5,151 nt of DNA from Woeseiaceae bacterium (lineage in GTDB: Bacteria > Pseudomonadota > Gammaproteobacteria > Steroidobacterales > Woeseiaceae): positions 1-5,151 of the forward strand of contig WTCH01000201.1 of the NCBI GenBank assembly GCA_013138675.1. Reading direction: 5' to 3'. Below the pieces are notes generated by a model that saw only the letters and a program-made list of their open reading frames with translations, was not told the DNA's origin and searched no databases. Shown here one piece after another: positions 1 to 5,151 of this stretch (positions are counted from its first letter, which is position 1; each line of letters starts with the position of its first letter). The position numbers and the translations under genes are program-made.

Positions 1-565
1 GCGAGGCCAGTGTCGACAGGTTGTTTCGCAGCCATAACCAGCGATCACCCGTTATGGATTTAATCTTGTGAAATGCCCAGACATCGAATTTCTGGCTAAT
101 GACGTATGCGAGCAACGATCCAAATACTATCCTCGGAGTGAAATTGACGATCGTCACAAATGCGTTGTGGATGTTCGAGGAATACTCTGCCGACGCAGGC
201 CTGTCGCTTGGCAGGTACATGACCGCAACCGTCAGCATGAATAGCACGATCAGACTGACCGAGAAGCCCATCCACACAGCTTTGTTTGCCTCGGCTTTGC
301 CGTAGTTTTCGCTGAGTACGTCCGTGGCAAAGAAAATGCTGGAATAAAAGATGACGCCCAGGGTCGTTTCAAGACCGAATATGACCGTGAGTTTCGGTCC
401 CTGCAGGTTAGCGAGGATGATCGCTGTCGCAATTGCGACCTGCAGACCGGCTTTGCCGAACAGGCGATAAAGTATCAGCGTACCGCCGAGATCGAGTACC
501 AGCGTTGTGAACCAGAGTGCTTCCTGGTTCGCTGCAAAAAACCCGACTATGCTTTCCGGGAGCAC
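1..565 (-). CDS. yhhQ: Queuosine precursor transporter, YhhQ/VUT family (3' end cut by window edge)
   Basis: Integral inner-membrane protein of the YhhQ family (DUF165/COG1738), whose studied members import 7-deazaguanine precursors (preQ0/preQ1) for tRNA queuosine synthesis. I translated 188 codons in the frame starting with GTG at 565-563. Residues 65-90 (GLETTLGVIFYSSIFFATD, then VLSENYGK) match the family core. Residues 145-165 (PRIVFGSLLAYVISQKFDV) and 176-185 (WLWLRNNLST) match the later conserved blocks. Hydrophobic spans lie near residues 12-33, 40-58, 64-84, 99-119 and 134-157. Family members have about 220-235 residues, so some 35-45 residues, including the last membrane helix, lie beyond base 1. 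The start is well fixed: the in-frame TGA of the upstream gene sits two codons before it, GGAG lies six bases upstream, and the first in-frame ATG comes only at residue 99. It is the third gene of the leftward operon. Family assignment is strong; the exact substrate is inferred. Confidence 0.87.
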   Translation of the reverse strand, partial: MLPESIVGFFAANQEALWFTTLVLDLGGTLILYRLFGKAGLQVAIATAIILANLQGPKLTVIFGLETTLGVIFYSSIFFATDVLSENYGKAEANKAVWMGFSVSLIVLFMLTVAVMYLPSDRPASAEYSSNIHNAFVTIVNFTPRIVFGSLLAYVISQKFDVWAFHKIKSITGDRWLWLRNNLSTLAS

Positions 566-568
566 GCC

Positions 569-1693
569 TCACTCCGCCAGTTTGTCGAGGTGCCAGTCGG
601 CGTTGCCGAACATCTGGCCAATTGTCGTGAGTCGTTTGAAGTAGTGGGCGACGTCGACGTCCCAACTGACTCCCATGCCGCCATGTATTTGCACAGCTTC
701 CTGACCCACTTTCTTTCCTGCCGTACCGACCTGGTACTTGGCCGCGCTGATAGCGCGCTTTGCATCTTCCGTCTGGTCGGCATTTGCCATCGAGGCCCAC
801 AGCAACAGTGAGTAGCTTTGCTCACAGGCTGTCAGCATATCGACCATACGATGTTGCAGGGCCTGGAAACTGCCAATGGGCACACCGAACTGCTCACGGC
901 TCTTTGAATACTCAACGGTCTTGTCGGTGAGTGTCTGCATGATGCCGACAGCCTCGGCACATACAGCCAGCGTGGCTTCGTCAACGACGGCATCAAGCAC
1001 TTCATATGCCTTGTCAATTTCGCCGAGAATTGCATTCGGTTCGACACGAACATCTTGCAGGACAATTTCGGCAGCTTGGTGGCCGTCAACCGTTGGGTAG
1101 GCATTTCGAGACACACCGTCGGCGATGCCACCTACGGCGAACAATGTGATGCCGTCACGGTCTGTAGTTGAGCCAGAGGTTCGGGCAGGAATGATCAACA
1201 GCCCCGCGTTGCCACCGTTCAGAACGACGCCTTTACGGCCGCTAATAATCCAGTCGTCACCATCCTTCGTTGCGGTGGTCTCGATATTGGCAAGATCGTA
1301 GCGACTTTGTGGCTCTGTCACTGCGAGCGCGGCCTGCAGCTCTCCACTGATCAGCGGCTGCAGCAATTTTGTCTTCTGCGAAGCGCTTGCCGCCCGCCGC
1401 AGCACGCCACCGGCAAGAACGATATTCGCGAGGTAAGGTTCCACAATCAAGCCACGTCCGAACTGCTGCATCATGACCACGAGTTCGACCGGGCCACCAT
1501 CGAATCCGCCGTCGTCTTCGCTGAATGGCACTGCGGTCCAGCCGAGATCGGCGAACGTGGCCCAGACATCAGCGCTGTAACCCGTATCACTCGCCGCATA
1601 TTGCTGGCGGCGTTCGAAACTGTACTCGTTAGTTATGAATTTCTCGACGCTGTCGATAAGCATCGTCTGAACTTCGGTAAACGAGAGATCCAT
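569..1693 (-). CDS. Acyl-CoA dehydrogenase, small-type subunit of a heteromeric pair (PimD-like)
   Basis: A 374-residue flavoprotein-family subunit, expected with the large subunit encoded just upstream to form an acyl-CoA dehydrogenase that makes a trans-2,3 double bond and passes electrons to ETF. Visible parts are the helical N-terminal domain (about 1-120), a beta domain opening with LAVTEP (123-128), and a C-terminal helical domain with the family signature SREQFGVPIGSFQALQH (265-281) and the flavin/partner motif QIHGGMGV (335-342). Both possible catalytic-glutamate positions seem empty. By hand alignment with isovaleryl-CoA dehydrogenase, the helix position is Ala240 (in DEATLAVCAEAVG). 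The C-terminal loop reads TTIGQMFGNADWH (356-368) rather than the YEGTxxIQ of medium-chain enzymes. This is typical of the non-catalytic partner in PimCD and mycobacterial ChsE/FadE heterotetramers. It starts at ATG 11 bp after the large subunit's TAA, with a weak AAGGG overlapping that stop. The substrate cannot be read from sequence. Confidence 0.9.
   Translation of the reverse strand: MDLSFTEVQTMLIDSVEKFITNEYSFERRQQYAASDTGYSADVWATFADLGWTAVPFSEDDGGFDGGPVELVVMMQQFGRGLIVEPYLANIVLAGGVLRRAASASQKTKLLQPLISGELQAALAVTEPQSRYDLANIETTATKDGDDWIISGRKGVVLNGGNAGLLIIPARTSGSTTDRDGITLFAVGGIADGVSRNAYPTVDGHQAAEIVLQDVRVEPNAILGEIDKAYEVLDAVVDEATLAVCAEAVGIMQTLTDKTVEYSKSREQFGVPIGSFQALQHRMVDMLTACEQSYSLLLWASMANADQTEDAKRAISAAKYQVGTAGKKVGQEAVQIHGGMGVSWDVDVAHYFKRLTTIGQMFGNADWHLDKLAE
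572..575 (-). promoter_or_regulatory. Ribosome binding site fixing the GTG start of the yhhQ-like gene
   Basis: On the minus strand GGAG lies inside the last codons of the upstream dehydrogenase gene, six bases before GTG at 565. No ATG is available in this frame until residue 99, so this site decides the start. It also suggests that ribosomes ending at the TGA (571-569) can reinitiate a few bases on. Confidence 0.7.
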
Positions 1694-1704
1694 GAGTAGC
1701 GCCC

Positions 1705-2907
1705 TTACAAGCCGAGCACGTGCTTGGCAATGATGTTCTTCTGGATCTCGTTTGAGCCGCCGTAAATTGAAGCCTTGCGAAAATTGAAGTAGGTCAGTGA
1801 AGACTGAGTCTCGGATCCTTCACCGACACGATCATCTTCGGGAAAGTCGAGCGTGTACTGGGATGGTACGTAGGGCAGGGCATAGTAGCCTGCTGCCTCG
1901 ACATAGAGTTCGTCCACGGCCTGTTGCAGTTCGGTGCCCTTGAGCTTCAATATCGATGATTCCGGTCCGGGTGCCTTGCCCGAAGCGACGGCGGCGAGCG
2001 TTCGTAATTCCGTAAACTCGAGTGCTTTGAGCTCGACCTCGACAGCCGCCAGTTTGCGCATGAAGTTGCGGTCATTGGCCAGTGGTTCCGCGCCACGAAC
2101 AGATCGCGATGCCTGTTGCCGCAAGTTGGTGAGCCGGTAGTTCGTATTGGCAACGCGCGCGGTGCCCGTACGCTCGTGCTGCAACAGGACTTTGCCGTAA
2201 GTCCAGCCCTTGCCTTCCTCTCCGATAAGGTTTTCGGCCGGGACTTTGACGTCTTCGAAATGGATCTCGTTGACTTCGTGGTCGCCTTCGATCGTGATGA
2301 TCGGTGTCACCGTGATGCCAGGCGTCTGCATGTCGATCAGGAGGAAGCTGATTCCCTCCTGACGACGGGCAACATCAGTGCTCGTCCGTGCCAGGCAGAA
2401 AATCCAGTCGGCAAACTGGCCCAGGGTAGTCCAGGTTTTGGTGCCGTTGACAACATAGTGGTCACCCGCGAGCTCGGCACGCATTTTCAGCGAGGCGAGA
2501 TCCGAACCCGAACCTGGTTCCGAGTAGCCCTGACACCACCAGACATTGCTTTCGAGGATGTCTGGCAGGAATCTCTGTTTCTGTTCGTCGTTGCCGAAGG
2601 TGTAAATGACCGGTCCGACCATGCCCAGCCCGAAGGTGATGATGCCGGGCGCGTTCGCCTCGGCCATCTCGACGCCGAAAATGTGCTTTTGAACCGTGGT
2701 CCAGCCGGTACCACCGTATTCCACCGGCCAGTTGTAGCCTGCCCAGCCCTTGCGATACAGGGCCTTTTGGAATCTGATGAAGTCCTTGGGCTCGAGCGGC
2801 ACGCCGAGACGTCGTTTTTCCACGATGCCCTCCGGCATCTCGTCGCGAAAAAACGTGCGAACCTCGTCGCGGAAGGCAAGTTCCTCGTCAGTGAAGGTGA
2901 CGTTCAT
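1705..2907 (-). CDS. Acyl-CoA dehydrogenase, large-type catalytic subunit (PimC-like)
   Basis: A 400-residue acyl-CoA dehydrogenase and first gene of the leftward operon. The N-terminal helical domain spans about 1-120. The beta-domain FAD/substrate motif WWCQGYSEPGSGSDLAS is at 123-139 and VNGTKTWTTLGQFADW at 153-168. The C-terminal helical domain ends in SIYGGSNEIQKNIIAKHVLGL (380-400). The candidate catalytic base is Glu245 in LLQHERTG, the helix position used by isovaleryl- and long-chain enzymes and, as known from the literature, by ChsE4/FadE26. The alternative loop position (Glu376 in MCAD) is Gly383 here. The length and the C-terminal GGSNEIQ pattern fit the large subunit of pimeloyl-CoA dehydrogenase or steroid side-chain FadE pairs, but the acyl substrate is unknown. 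ATG at 2907 is the only usable start: the in-frame stretch upstream to a TGA holds no ATG, GTG or TTG. There is no clear Shine-Dalgarno sequence before it (CACAGACCCCCA). Antisense reading frames over this gene are codon-bias shadows. Confidence 0.93.
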   Translation of the reverse strand: MNVTFTDEELAFRDEVRTFFRDEMPEGIVEKRRLGVPLEPKDFIRFQKALYRKGWAGYNWPVEYGGTGWTTVQKHIFGVEMAEANAPGIITFGLGMVGPVIYTFGNDEQKQRFLPDILESNVWWCQGYSEPGSGSDLASLKMRAELAGDHYVVNGTKTWTTLGQFADWIFCLARTSTDVARRQEGISFLLIDMQTPGITVTPIITIEGDHEVNEIHFEDVKVPAENLIGEEGKGWTYGKVLLQHERTGTARVANTNYRLTNLRQQASRSVRGAEPLANDRNFMRKLAAVEVELKALEFTELRTLAAVASGKAPGPESSILKLKGTELQQAVDELYVEAAGYYALPYVPSQYTLDFPEDDRVGEGSETQSSLTYFNFRKASIYGGSNEIQKNIIAKHVLGL

Positions 2908-3001
2908 TGGGGGTCTGTGCTTAATCGGTCCAAGGCGCCAACATGCAGGATTATCAGTTCAAAATAAAGAACAACGCGGCAAGTTCGGGCAGAATGCACC
3001 G
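2908..3001. promoter_or_regulatory. Divergent intergenic control region between the dehydrogenase operon and the moa operon
   Basis: This 94-bp spacer is the only non-coding stretch of any size and must hold promoters for both clusters if neither is read from further away. It has an AT-rich core at about 2950-2973 in otherwise GC-rich DNA, and a small inverted repeat GTTC-N8-GAAC at 2957-2972 centred on AAAATAAA. I could not find a convincing -35/-10 pair with normal spacing on either strand, so promoter positions are not given. The moaA-side leader is too short and lacks the structure for a molybdenum-cofactor riboswitch. The control-region call rests on gene orientation. Confidence 0.5.
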
Positions 3002-4018
3002 ATGCAAGTTCTCGACGCACTAGACCGGCCACTTCACGACCTGCGGATATCACTGCTGGACCGGTGTAATTTCCGTTGCCCGTATTGTATGCCCGAGACC
3101 GAATTTCACGAGGACTACAAGTTCCTTAGTCGTTCACAACGCCTGACTCACGAGGAAATCCTCAAGGTTGCCGGCGTGGCGACGCGTCTCGGCGTGTCGA
3201 AACTGCGCCTGACGGGTGGAGAGCCGTTGCTCGACAAGAAGTTGCCGGAACTCGTGGCCGGGCTTGCTGCATTGCCCGGAGTGGATGACCTGGCGCTGAC
3301 GACCAATGCGATGCTGCTTGCCCCGGTTGCGCAGAAACTGGCAGATGCCGGCTTACATCGCGTCACGATCAGTCTGGATAGTCTGGACGAAGAGGTCTTC
3401 AGGGCCATGAGCGGCGGCCGAGGGGATCTTGGCCAGGTGATGCAGGGTGTTGCCGCGGCCGAACAGGCTGGGCTTGCGCCGATCAAGATCAACGTTGTTG
3501 TCGAGCGTGGTGTCAATGATCACACCTTGCTCGACCTCCTCGACCATTTCCGTGGTAGCGGGCACATCGTGCGGCTCATTGAGTACATGGACGTCGGCAA
3601 TCGGAACGGCTGGCGCATGAACCAGGTTGTACCATCTCGGGAACTGGTTTCTGCCGTGCAGGCGCGCTGGCCGCTGCGGCCGATGGACCGCAGCTATCCG
3701 GGCGAGGTGGCGCGGCGCTATGTGTATGAAGACGGCGAGGGCGAGATCGGGTTCATTTCATCGGTCACCGAGCCCTTTTGCGGCAGCTGCAGCCGGGCGC
3801 GCTTATCGTCCGATGGCATGCTCTATACTTGCCTGTTCGCGACCCAGGGTACGGACTTGCGCGAACCGATTCGAAACGGGGCTGGTGATGATGAGCTCGC
3901 CGACATCCTGTCGCGCATCTGGTTGCAACGCGCAGATCGCTACAGCGAACTTCGGCGCCCGGACGTCGCCGAACATCATGCCCTTAGCAAAGTCGAGATG
4001 TACCGCATTGGCGGCTAG
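3002..4018 (+). CDS. moaA: GTP 3',8-cyclase MoaA (molybdenum cofactor biosynthesis, radical SAM)
   Basis: A 338-residue radical-SAM enzyme that converts GTP to 3',8-cyclo-7,8-dihydro-GTP, the first step of molybdopterin synthesis. The N-terminal SAM-binding cluster motif is CNFRCPYC, with Cys22, Cys26 and Cys29. TGGEPLL (71-77) is the SAM amino-group contact. The C-terminal 4Fe-4S cluster that binds GTP uses Cys260, Cys263 and Cys277 (CX2CX13C). The protein ends in RIGG, the conserved Gly-Gly tail that reaches into the active site. Length is close to the roughly 330 usual for the family. The open frame runs back to 2750, but homology begins only at the ATG at 3002 (MQVLDALDRPLHDLRIS), and the in-frame codons from the spacer contain no alternative start. 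The ribosome binding site is weak. It is the first gene of the moa operon, followed by moaC after 18 bp. All cluster ligands are intact, so it should be functional. Confidence 0.97.
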   Translation: MQVLDALDRPLHDLRISLLDRCNFRCPYCMPETEFHEDYKFLSRSQRLTHEEILKVAGVATRLGVSKLRLTGGEPLLDKKLPELVAGLAALPGVDDLALTTNAMLLAPVAQKLADAGLHRVTISLDSLDEEVFRAMSGGRGDLGQVMQGVAAAEQAGLAPIKINVVVERGVNDHTLLDLLDHFRGSGHIVRLIEYMDVGNRNGWRMNQVVPSRELVSAVQARWPLRPMDRSYPGEVARRYVYEDGEGEIGFISSVTEPFCGSCSRARLSSDGMLYTCLFATQGTDLREPIRNGAGDDELADILSRIWLQRADRYSELRRPDVAEHHALSKVEMYRIGG

Positions 4019-4024
4019 TACACC

Positions 4025-4032
4025 GGGGAAGA
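4025..4032 (+). promoter_or_regulatory. Ribosome binding site of moaC
   Basis: GGGGAAGA lies in the 18-bp gap between the moaA stop (4016-4018) and the moaC ATG at 4037, with seven bases from GGGGA to the start. This is the clearest initiation site on the plus strand and supports ATG 4037 over the internal methionine at codon 15. Confidence 0.55.
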
Positions 4033-4036
4033 CCAG

Positions 4037-4513
4037 ATGAGCAAGCTGAGCCACATAGACGAGCGTAACCGGCCGACGATGGTCGACGTCAGCGACAAGA
4101 CCGCGACGCAACGTACGGCGCATGCGCGCACGGTCATGCACCTTCCCGCCGAGGTCGTCGCCGAACTCGATGGTGACGAGATAAGCACAAAGAAAGGCCC
4201 GGTCTTCGCGACAGCCGTTATCGCGGGCGTCATGGCGGCCAAGAGGACTCACGAGCTAATTCCATTCTGTCATCCACTCGGTCTCGAGAACTGCAAAATC
4301 ATCATTGACGTATCCGGTAGCGACGCCGTCATCGATTGCCATTGCAAAGTGCATCATAAGACCGGTGTCGAGATGGAGGCGCTTACAGGCGCTTCGGTCG
4401 CGGCGTTGACCGTGTACGACATGTGCAAAGCACTGTCGCACGACATTGTGATCGGTGAGACGCGCCTGATTGCAAAAACGGGCGGCAAGAAGGATTTTCA
4501 GCACGATGTCTAG
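4037..4513 (+). CDS. moaC: Cyclic pyranopterin monophosphate synthase MoaC
   Basis: A 158-residue cytosolic enzyme that rearranges the MoaA product into cyclic pyranopterin monophosphate. It is full length for the family. The N-terminal segment MVDVSDKTATQRTA (15-28) is typical. The block KKGPVFATAVIAGVMAAK (52-69) precedes THELIPFCHPL (71-81), which holds the catalytic-type His79. GVEMEALTGASVAALTVYDM (110-129) leads to Asp128 and Lys131, which correspond to the active-site Asp128 and Lys131 known in the E. coli enzyme. Lys52 or Lys53 would be the counterpart of E. coli Lys51. The C-terminus has the usual IGETRLIAKTGGK (139-151). Its last eight bases overlap the start of mobA (ATGTCTAG), so the two are probably translated in a coupled way. 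No missing residues or frame breaks. Confidence 0.97.
   Translation: MSKLSHIDERNRPTMVDVSDKTATQRTAHARTVMHLPAEVVAELDGDEISTKKGPVFATAVIAGVMAAKRTHELIPFCHPLGLENCKIIIDVSGSDAVIDCHCKVHHKTGVEMEALTGASVAALTVYDMCKALSHDIVIGETRLIAKTGGKKDFQHDV
4490..4494 (+). promoter_or_regulatory. Probable ribosome binding site of mobA inside moaC
   Basis: AAGGA sits within the moaC reading frame, 11 bases before the mobA ATG at 4506. The spacing is somewhat long. It supports the ATG at 4506 rather than the in-frame ATG at 4470, which would add 12 residues (MQKRAARRIFST) that do not resemble the family N-terminus. Confidence 0.45.
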
Positions 4514-5093
4514 CGCACTGTATGGCCTCGTGCTTGCGGGCGGCCAGAGCCGCCGCATGGGGCGTGACAAGGCACTGCTCGTGCGCGATGGCCAAAGCCA
4601 ACTCCGGCATATCGCATCGCTTGCCGACTCTGTGACAGACAAATTTTACGTCTCGGCGCGAGCGGATCAGAAAGACGATCCTGAGCGCAGCCAGTTTGAG
4701 ACGATTGTCGACCGATACGATGATATGGGGCCGATTGCAGGGGTTCTGTCGGCGATGGACGAGTACCCGGCGGTCGACTGGCTCGTCATAGCCTGTGACC
4801 TTCCCAACATTGACGCAGCAACACTGCAGTTCTTGATCGAGCACCGATCCGCGGAACAGCCATTTACGGCCTATCGCAGCAGCCATGATGGATTGCCCGA
4901 ACCGCTTTGCGCGATCTATGCGTCAGGCAGCGACAAGCACATCCGGGAGTTCGTTGCGGACGGCATGGTTTGTCCGCGCAAGATGTTGATCAACTCGGAC
5001 ACGAAGCTGCTGGAGCAAACCAATCCCGTCGCGCTCGATAACATCAATACACCCGACGATCTCGCGGCCAGCGTCCTCGAGGCCGAGTCGTGA
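4506..5093 (+). CDS. mobA: Molybdenum cofactor guanylyltransferase MobA
   Basis: A 195-residue nucleotidyltransferase that transfers GMP from GTP to the molybdenum cofactor, giving the MGD form used by DMSO-reductase-family enzymes. The nucleotide-binding loop LAGGQSRRMGRDKALL (10-25) is intact, with Lys22 in the usual place. GPIAGVLSAM (75-84) and the metal-binding CDLP (97-100, Asp98) follow the Rossmann-type fold. NINTPDDL (179-186) near the end is the conserved tail motif. The start at 4506 puts the glycine-rich loop at the expected distance from the N-terminus and gives an 8-bp overlap with moaC. Related families such as MocA (CTP) or NTP transferases in other pathways share the loop, so the MobA name leans partly on its position between moaC and moaD. 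The downstream moaD start overlaps its stop by 4 bp. Confidence 0.88.
   Translation: MSSALYGLVLAGGQSRRMGRDKALLVRDGQSQLRHIASLADSVTDKFYVSARADQKDDPERSQFETIVDRYDDMGPIAGVLSAMDEYPAVDWLVIACDLPNIDAATLQFLIEHRSAEQPFTAYRSSHDGLPEPLCAIYASGSDKHIREFVADGMVCPRKMLINSDTKLLEQTNPVALDNINTPDDLAASVLEAES
5079..5082 (+). promoter_or_regulatory. Ribosome binding site fixing the GTG start of moaD
   Basis: GAGG lies within the last codons of mobA, seven bases before the GTG at 5090. It supports this start over the in-frame ATG at 5120, which would remove the first beta strand of the ubiquitin-like fold. Confidence 0.55.
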
Positions 5094-5151
5094 AGAACAT
5101 TACGGTTCGCTATTTCGCGATGTTTCGCGAGCATGCCGGAATCGGCGAGGA
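5090..5151 (+). CDS. moaD: Molybdopterin synthase sulfur carrier subunit MoaD (5' end only)
   Basis: Only the first 20 codons and two bases are inside the window. Starting at GTG, the translation is MKNITVRYFAMFREHAGIGE. This has the pattern of the MoaD N-terminus: a first beta strand (ITVRYFA), then FREHAG, the common [LF]RE.[AV]G turn into the first helix. MoaD is a small ubiquitin-like protein of about 80 residues whose C-terminal Gly-Gly carries the thiocarboxylate sulfur used with MoaE to make molybdopterin; that end lies outside. The GTG shares four bases with the mobA stop (GTGA), a classic coupled junction. A moaE gene is expected next, by analogy with the usual cluster order. The call rests on a short stretch plus strong context. 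Confidence 0.82.
   Translation, partial: MKNITVRYFAMFREHAGIGE

Noticed and set aside
99..305. A 68-codon plus-strand frame at the left edge
   Set aside because: It is antisense to the membrane-spanning part of the yhhQ-like gene and has no independent support.
408..825. Two minus-strand frames (408-800 and 547-825) crossing the dehydrogenase/transporter junction
   Set aside because: They are out-of-frame readings of the dehydrogenase C-terminus and the transporter N-terminus; both real proteins read cleanly in the frame running through 569 and 565.
1307..1699. A 130-codon plus-strand frame antisense to the small dehydrogenase subunit
   Set aside because: No domain pattern and no ribosome site; it mirrors a real gene with intact family motifs.
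1694..1704. A possible terminator between the two dehydrogenase genes
   Set aside because: The gap is only 11 bp with no hairpin or T-run, as expected within an operon.
2116..2967. A 283-codon open frame on the plus strand antisense to the large dehydrogenase gene
   Set aside because: It lies wholly opposite a strongly supported gene, its protein shows no recognisable domain, and long antisense frames are common where codon use is GC-biased at third positions.
2750..3001. An 84-codon N-terminal extension of MoaA
   Set aside because: It overlaps the divergent dehydrogenase gene and the spacer, is arginine/serine-rich without family similarity, and MoaA homology begins right after the ATG at 3002.
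2908..3001. A molybdenum-cofactor riboswitch upstream of moaA
   Set aside because: The whole spacer is 94 bp and shared by two divergent genes, and I see no multi-helix structure of the kind this RNA needs.
3803..4252. Minus-strand frames opposite the moaA-moaC junction
   Set aside because: Shadows of two well-supported genes with intact catalytic residues; no ribosome site or recognisable protein.

Overview
The window is densely coding, moderately GC-rich bacterial chromosome with short spacers, overlapping genes and mixed ATG/GTG starts. The MoaA and MoaC sequences, the paired large/small acyl-CoA dehydrogenase subunits and the moaA-moaC-mobA-moaD order suggest a Pseudomonadota, most likely a gammaproteobacterium. 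This placement is an inference from gene style; the window has no rRNA or other taxonomic marker. I see no mobile element, CRISPR array, tRNA or phage gene.

Two divergent gene clusters flank a 94-bp spacer (2908-3001). Leftward (minus strand) there are three tightly packed genes. The first is an acyl-CoA dehydrogenase large-type subunit (2907-1705), followed 11 bp later by a small-type subunit (1693-569). Three bases after that comes a GTG-started integral membrane protein of the YhhQ/queuosine-precursor-transporter family (565-1, cut by the window edge). The two dehydrogenase subunits look like a PimC/PimD- or FadE-type heteromer: the large one carries the candidate catalytic glutamate, and the small one lacks it but keeps flavin-domain and partner-contact motifs. 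It should oxidise an acyl-CoA of unknown chain and pass electrons to ETF.

Rightward (plus strand) there is a molybdenum-cofactor cluster: moaA (3002-4018), moaC (4037-4513), mobA (4506-5093) and the first 20 codons of moaD (from 5090). MoaA and MoaC turn GTP into cyclic pyranopterin monophosphate. MoaD, with a MoaE expected just beyond the window, supplies sulfur to make molybdopterin. MobA attaches GMP to the finished Mo-cofactor, giving the MGD form. The stop/start overlaps at moaC/mobA (8 bp) and mobA/moaD (4 bp) indicate one translationally coupled operon.

I did not find an undescribed system. The points most worth a second look are the division of catalytic residues in the dehydrogenase pair, a queuosine-precursor transporter attached to a fatty-acid-type operon with a GTG start that ATG-only gene calling misses, and the compact divergent control region.
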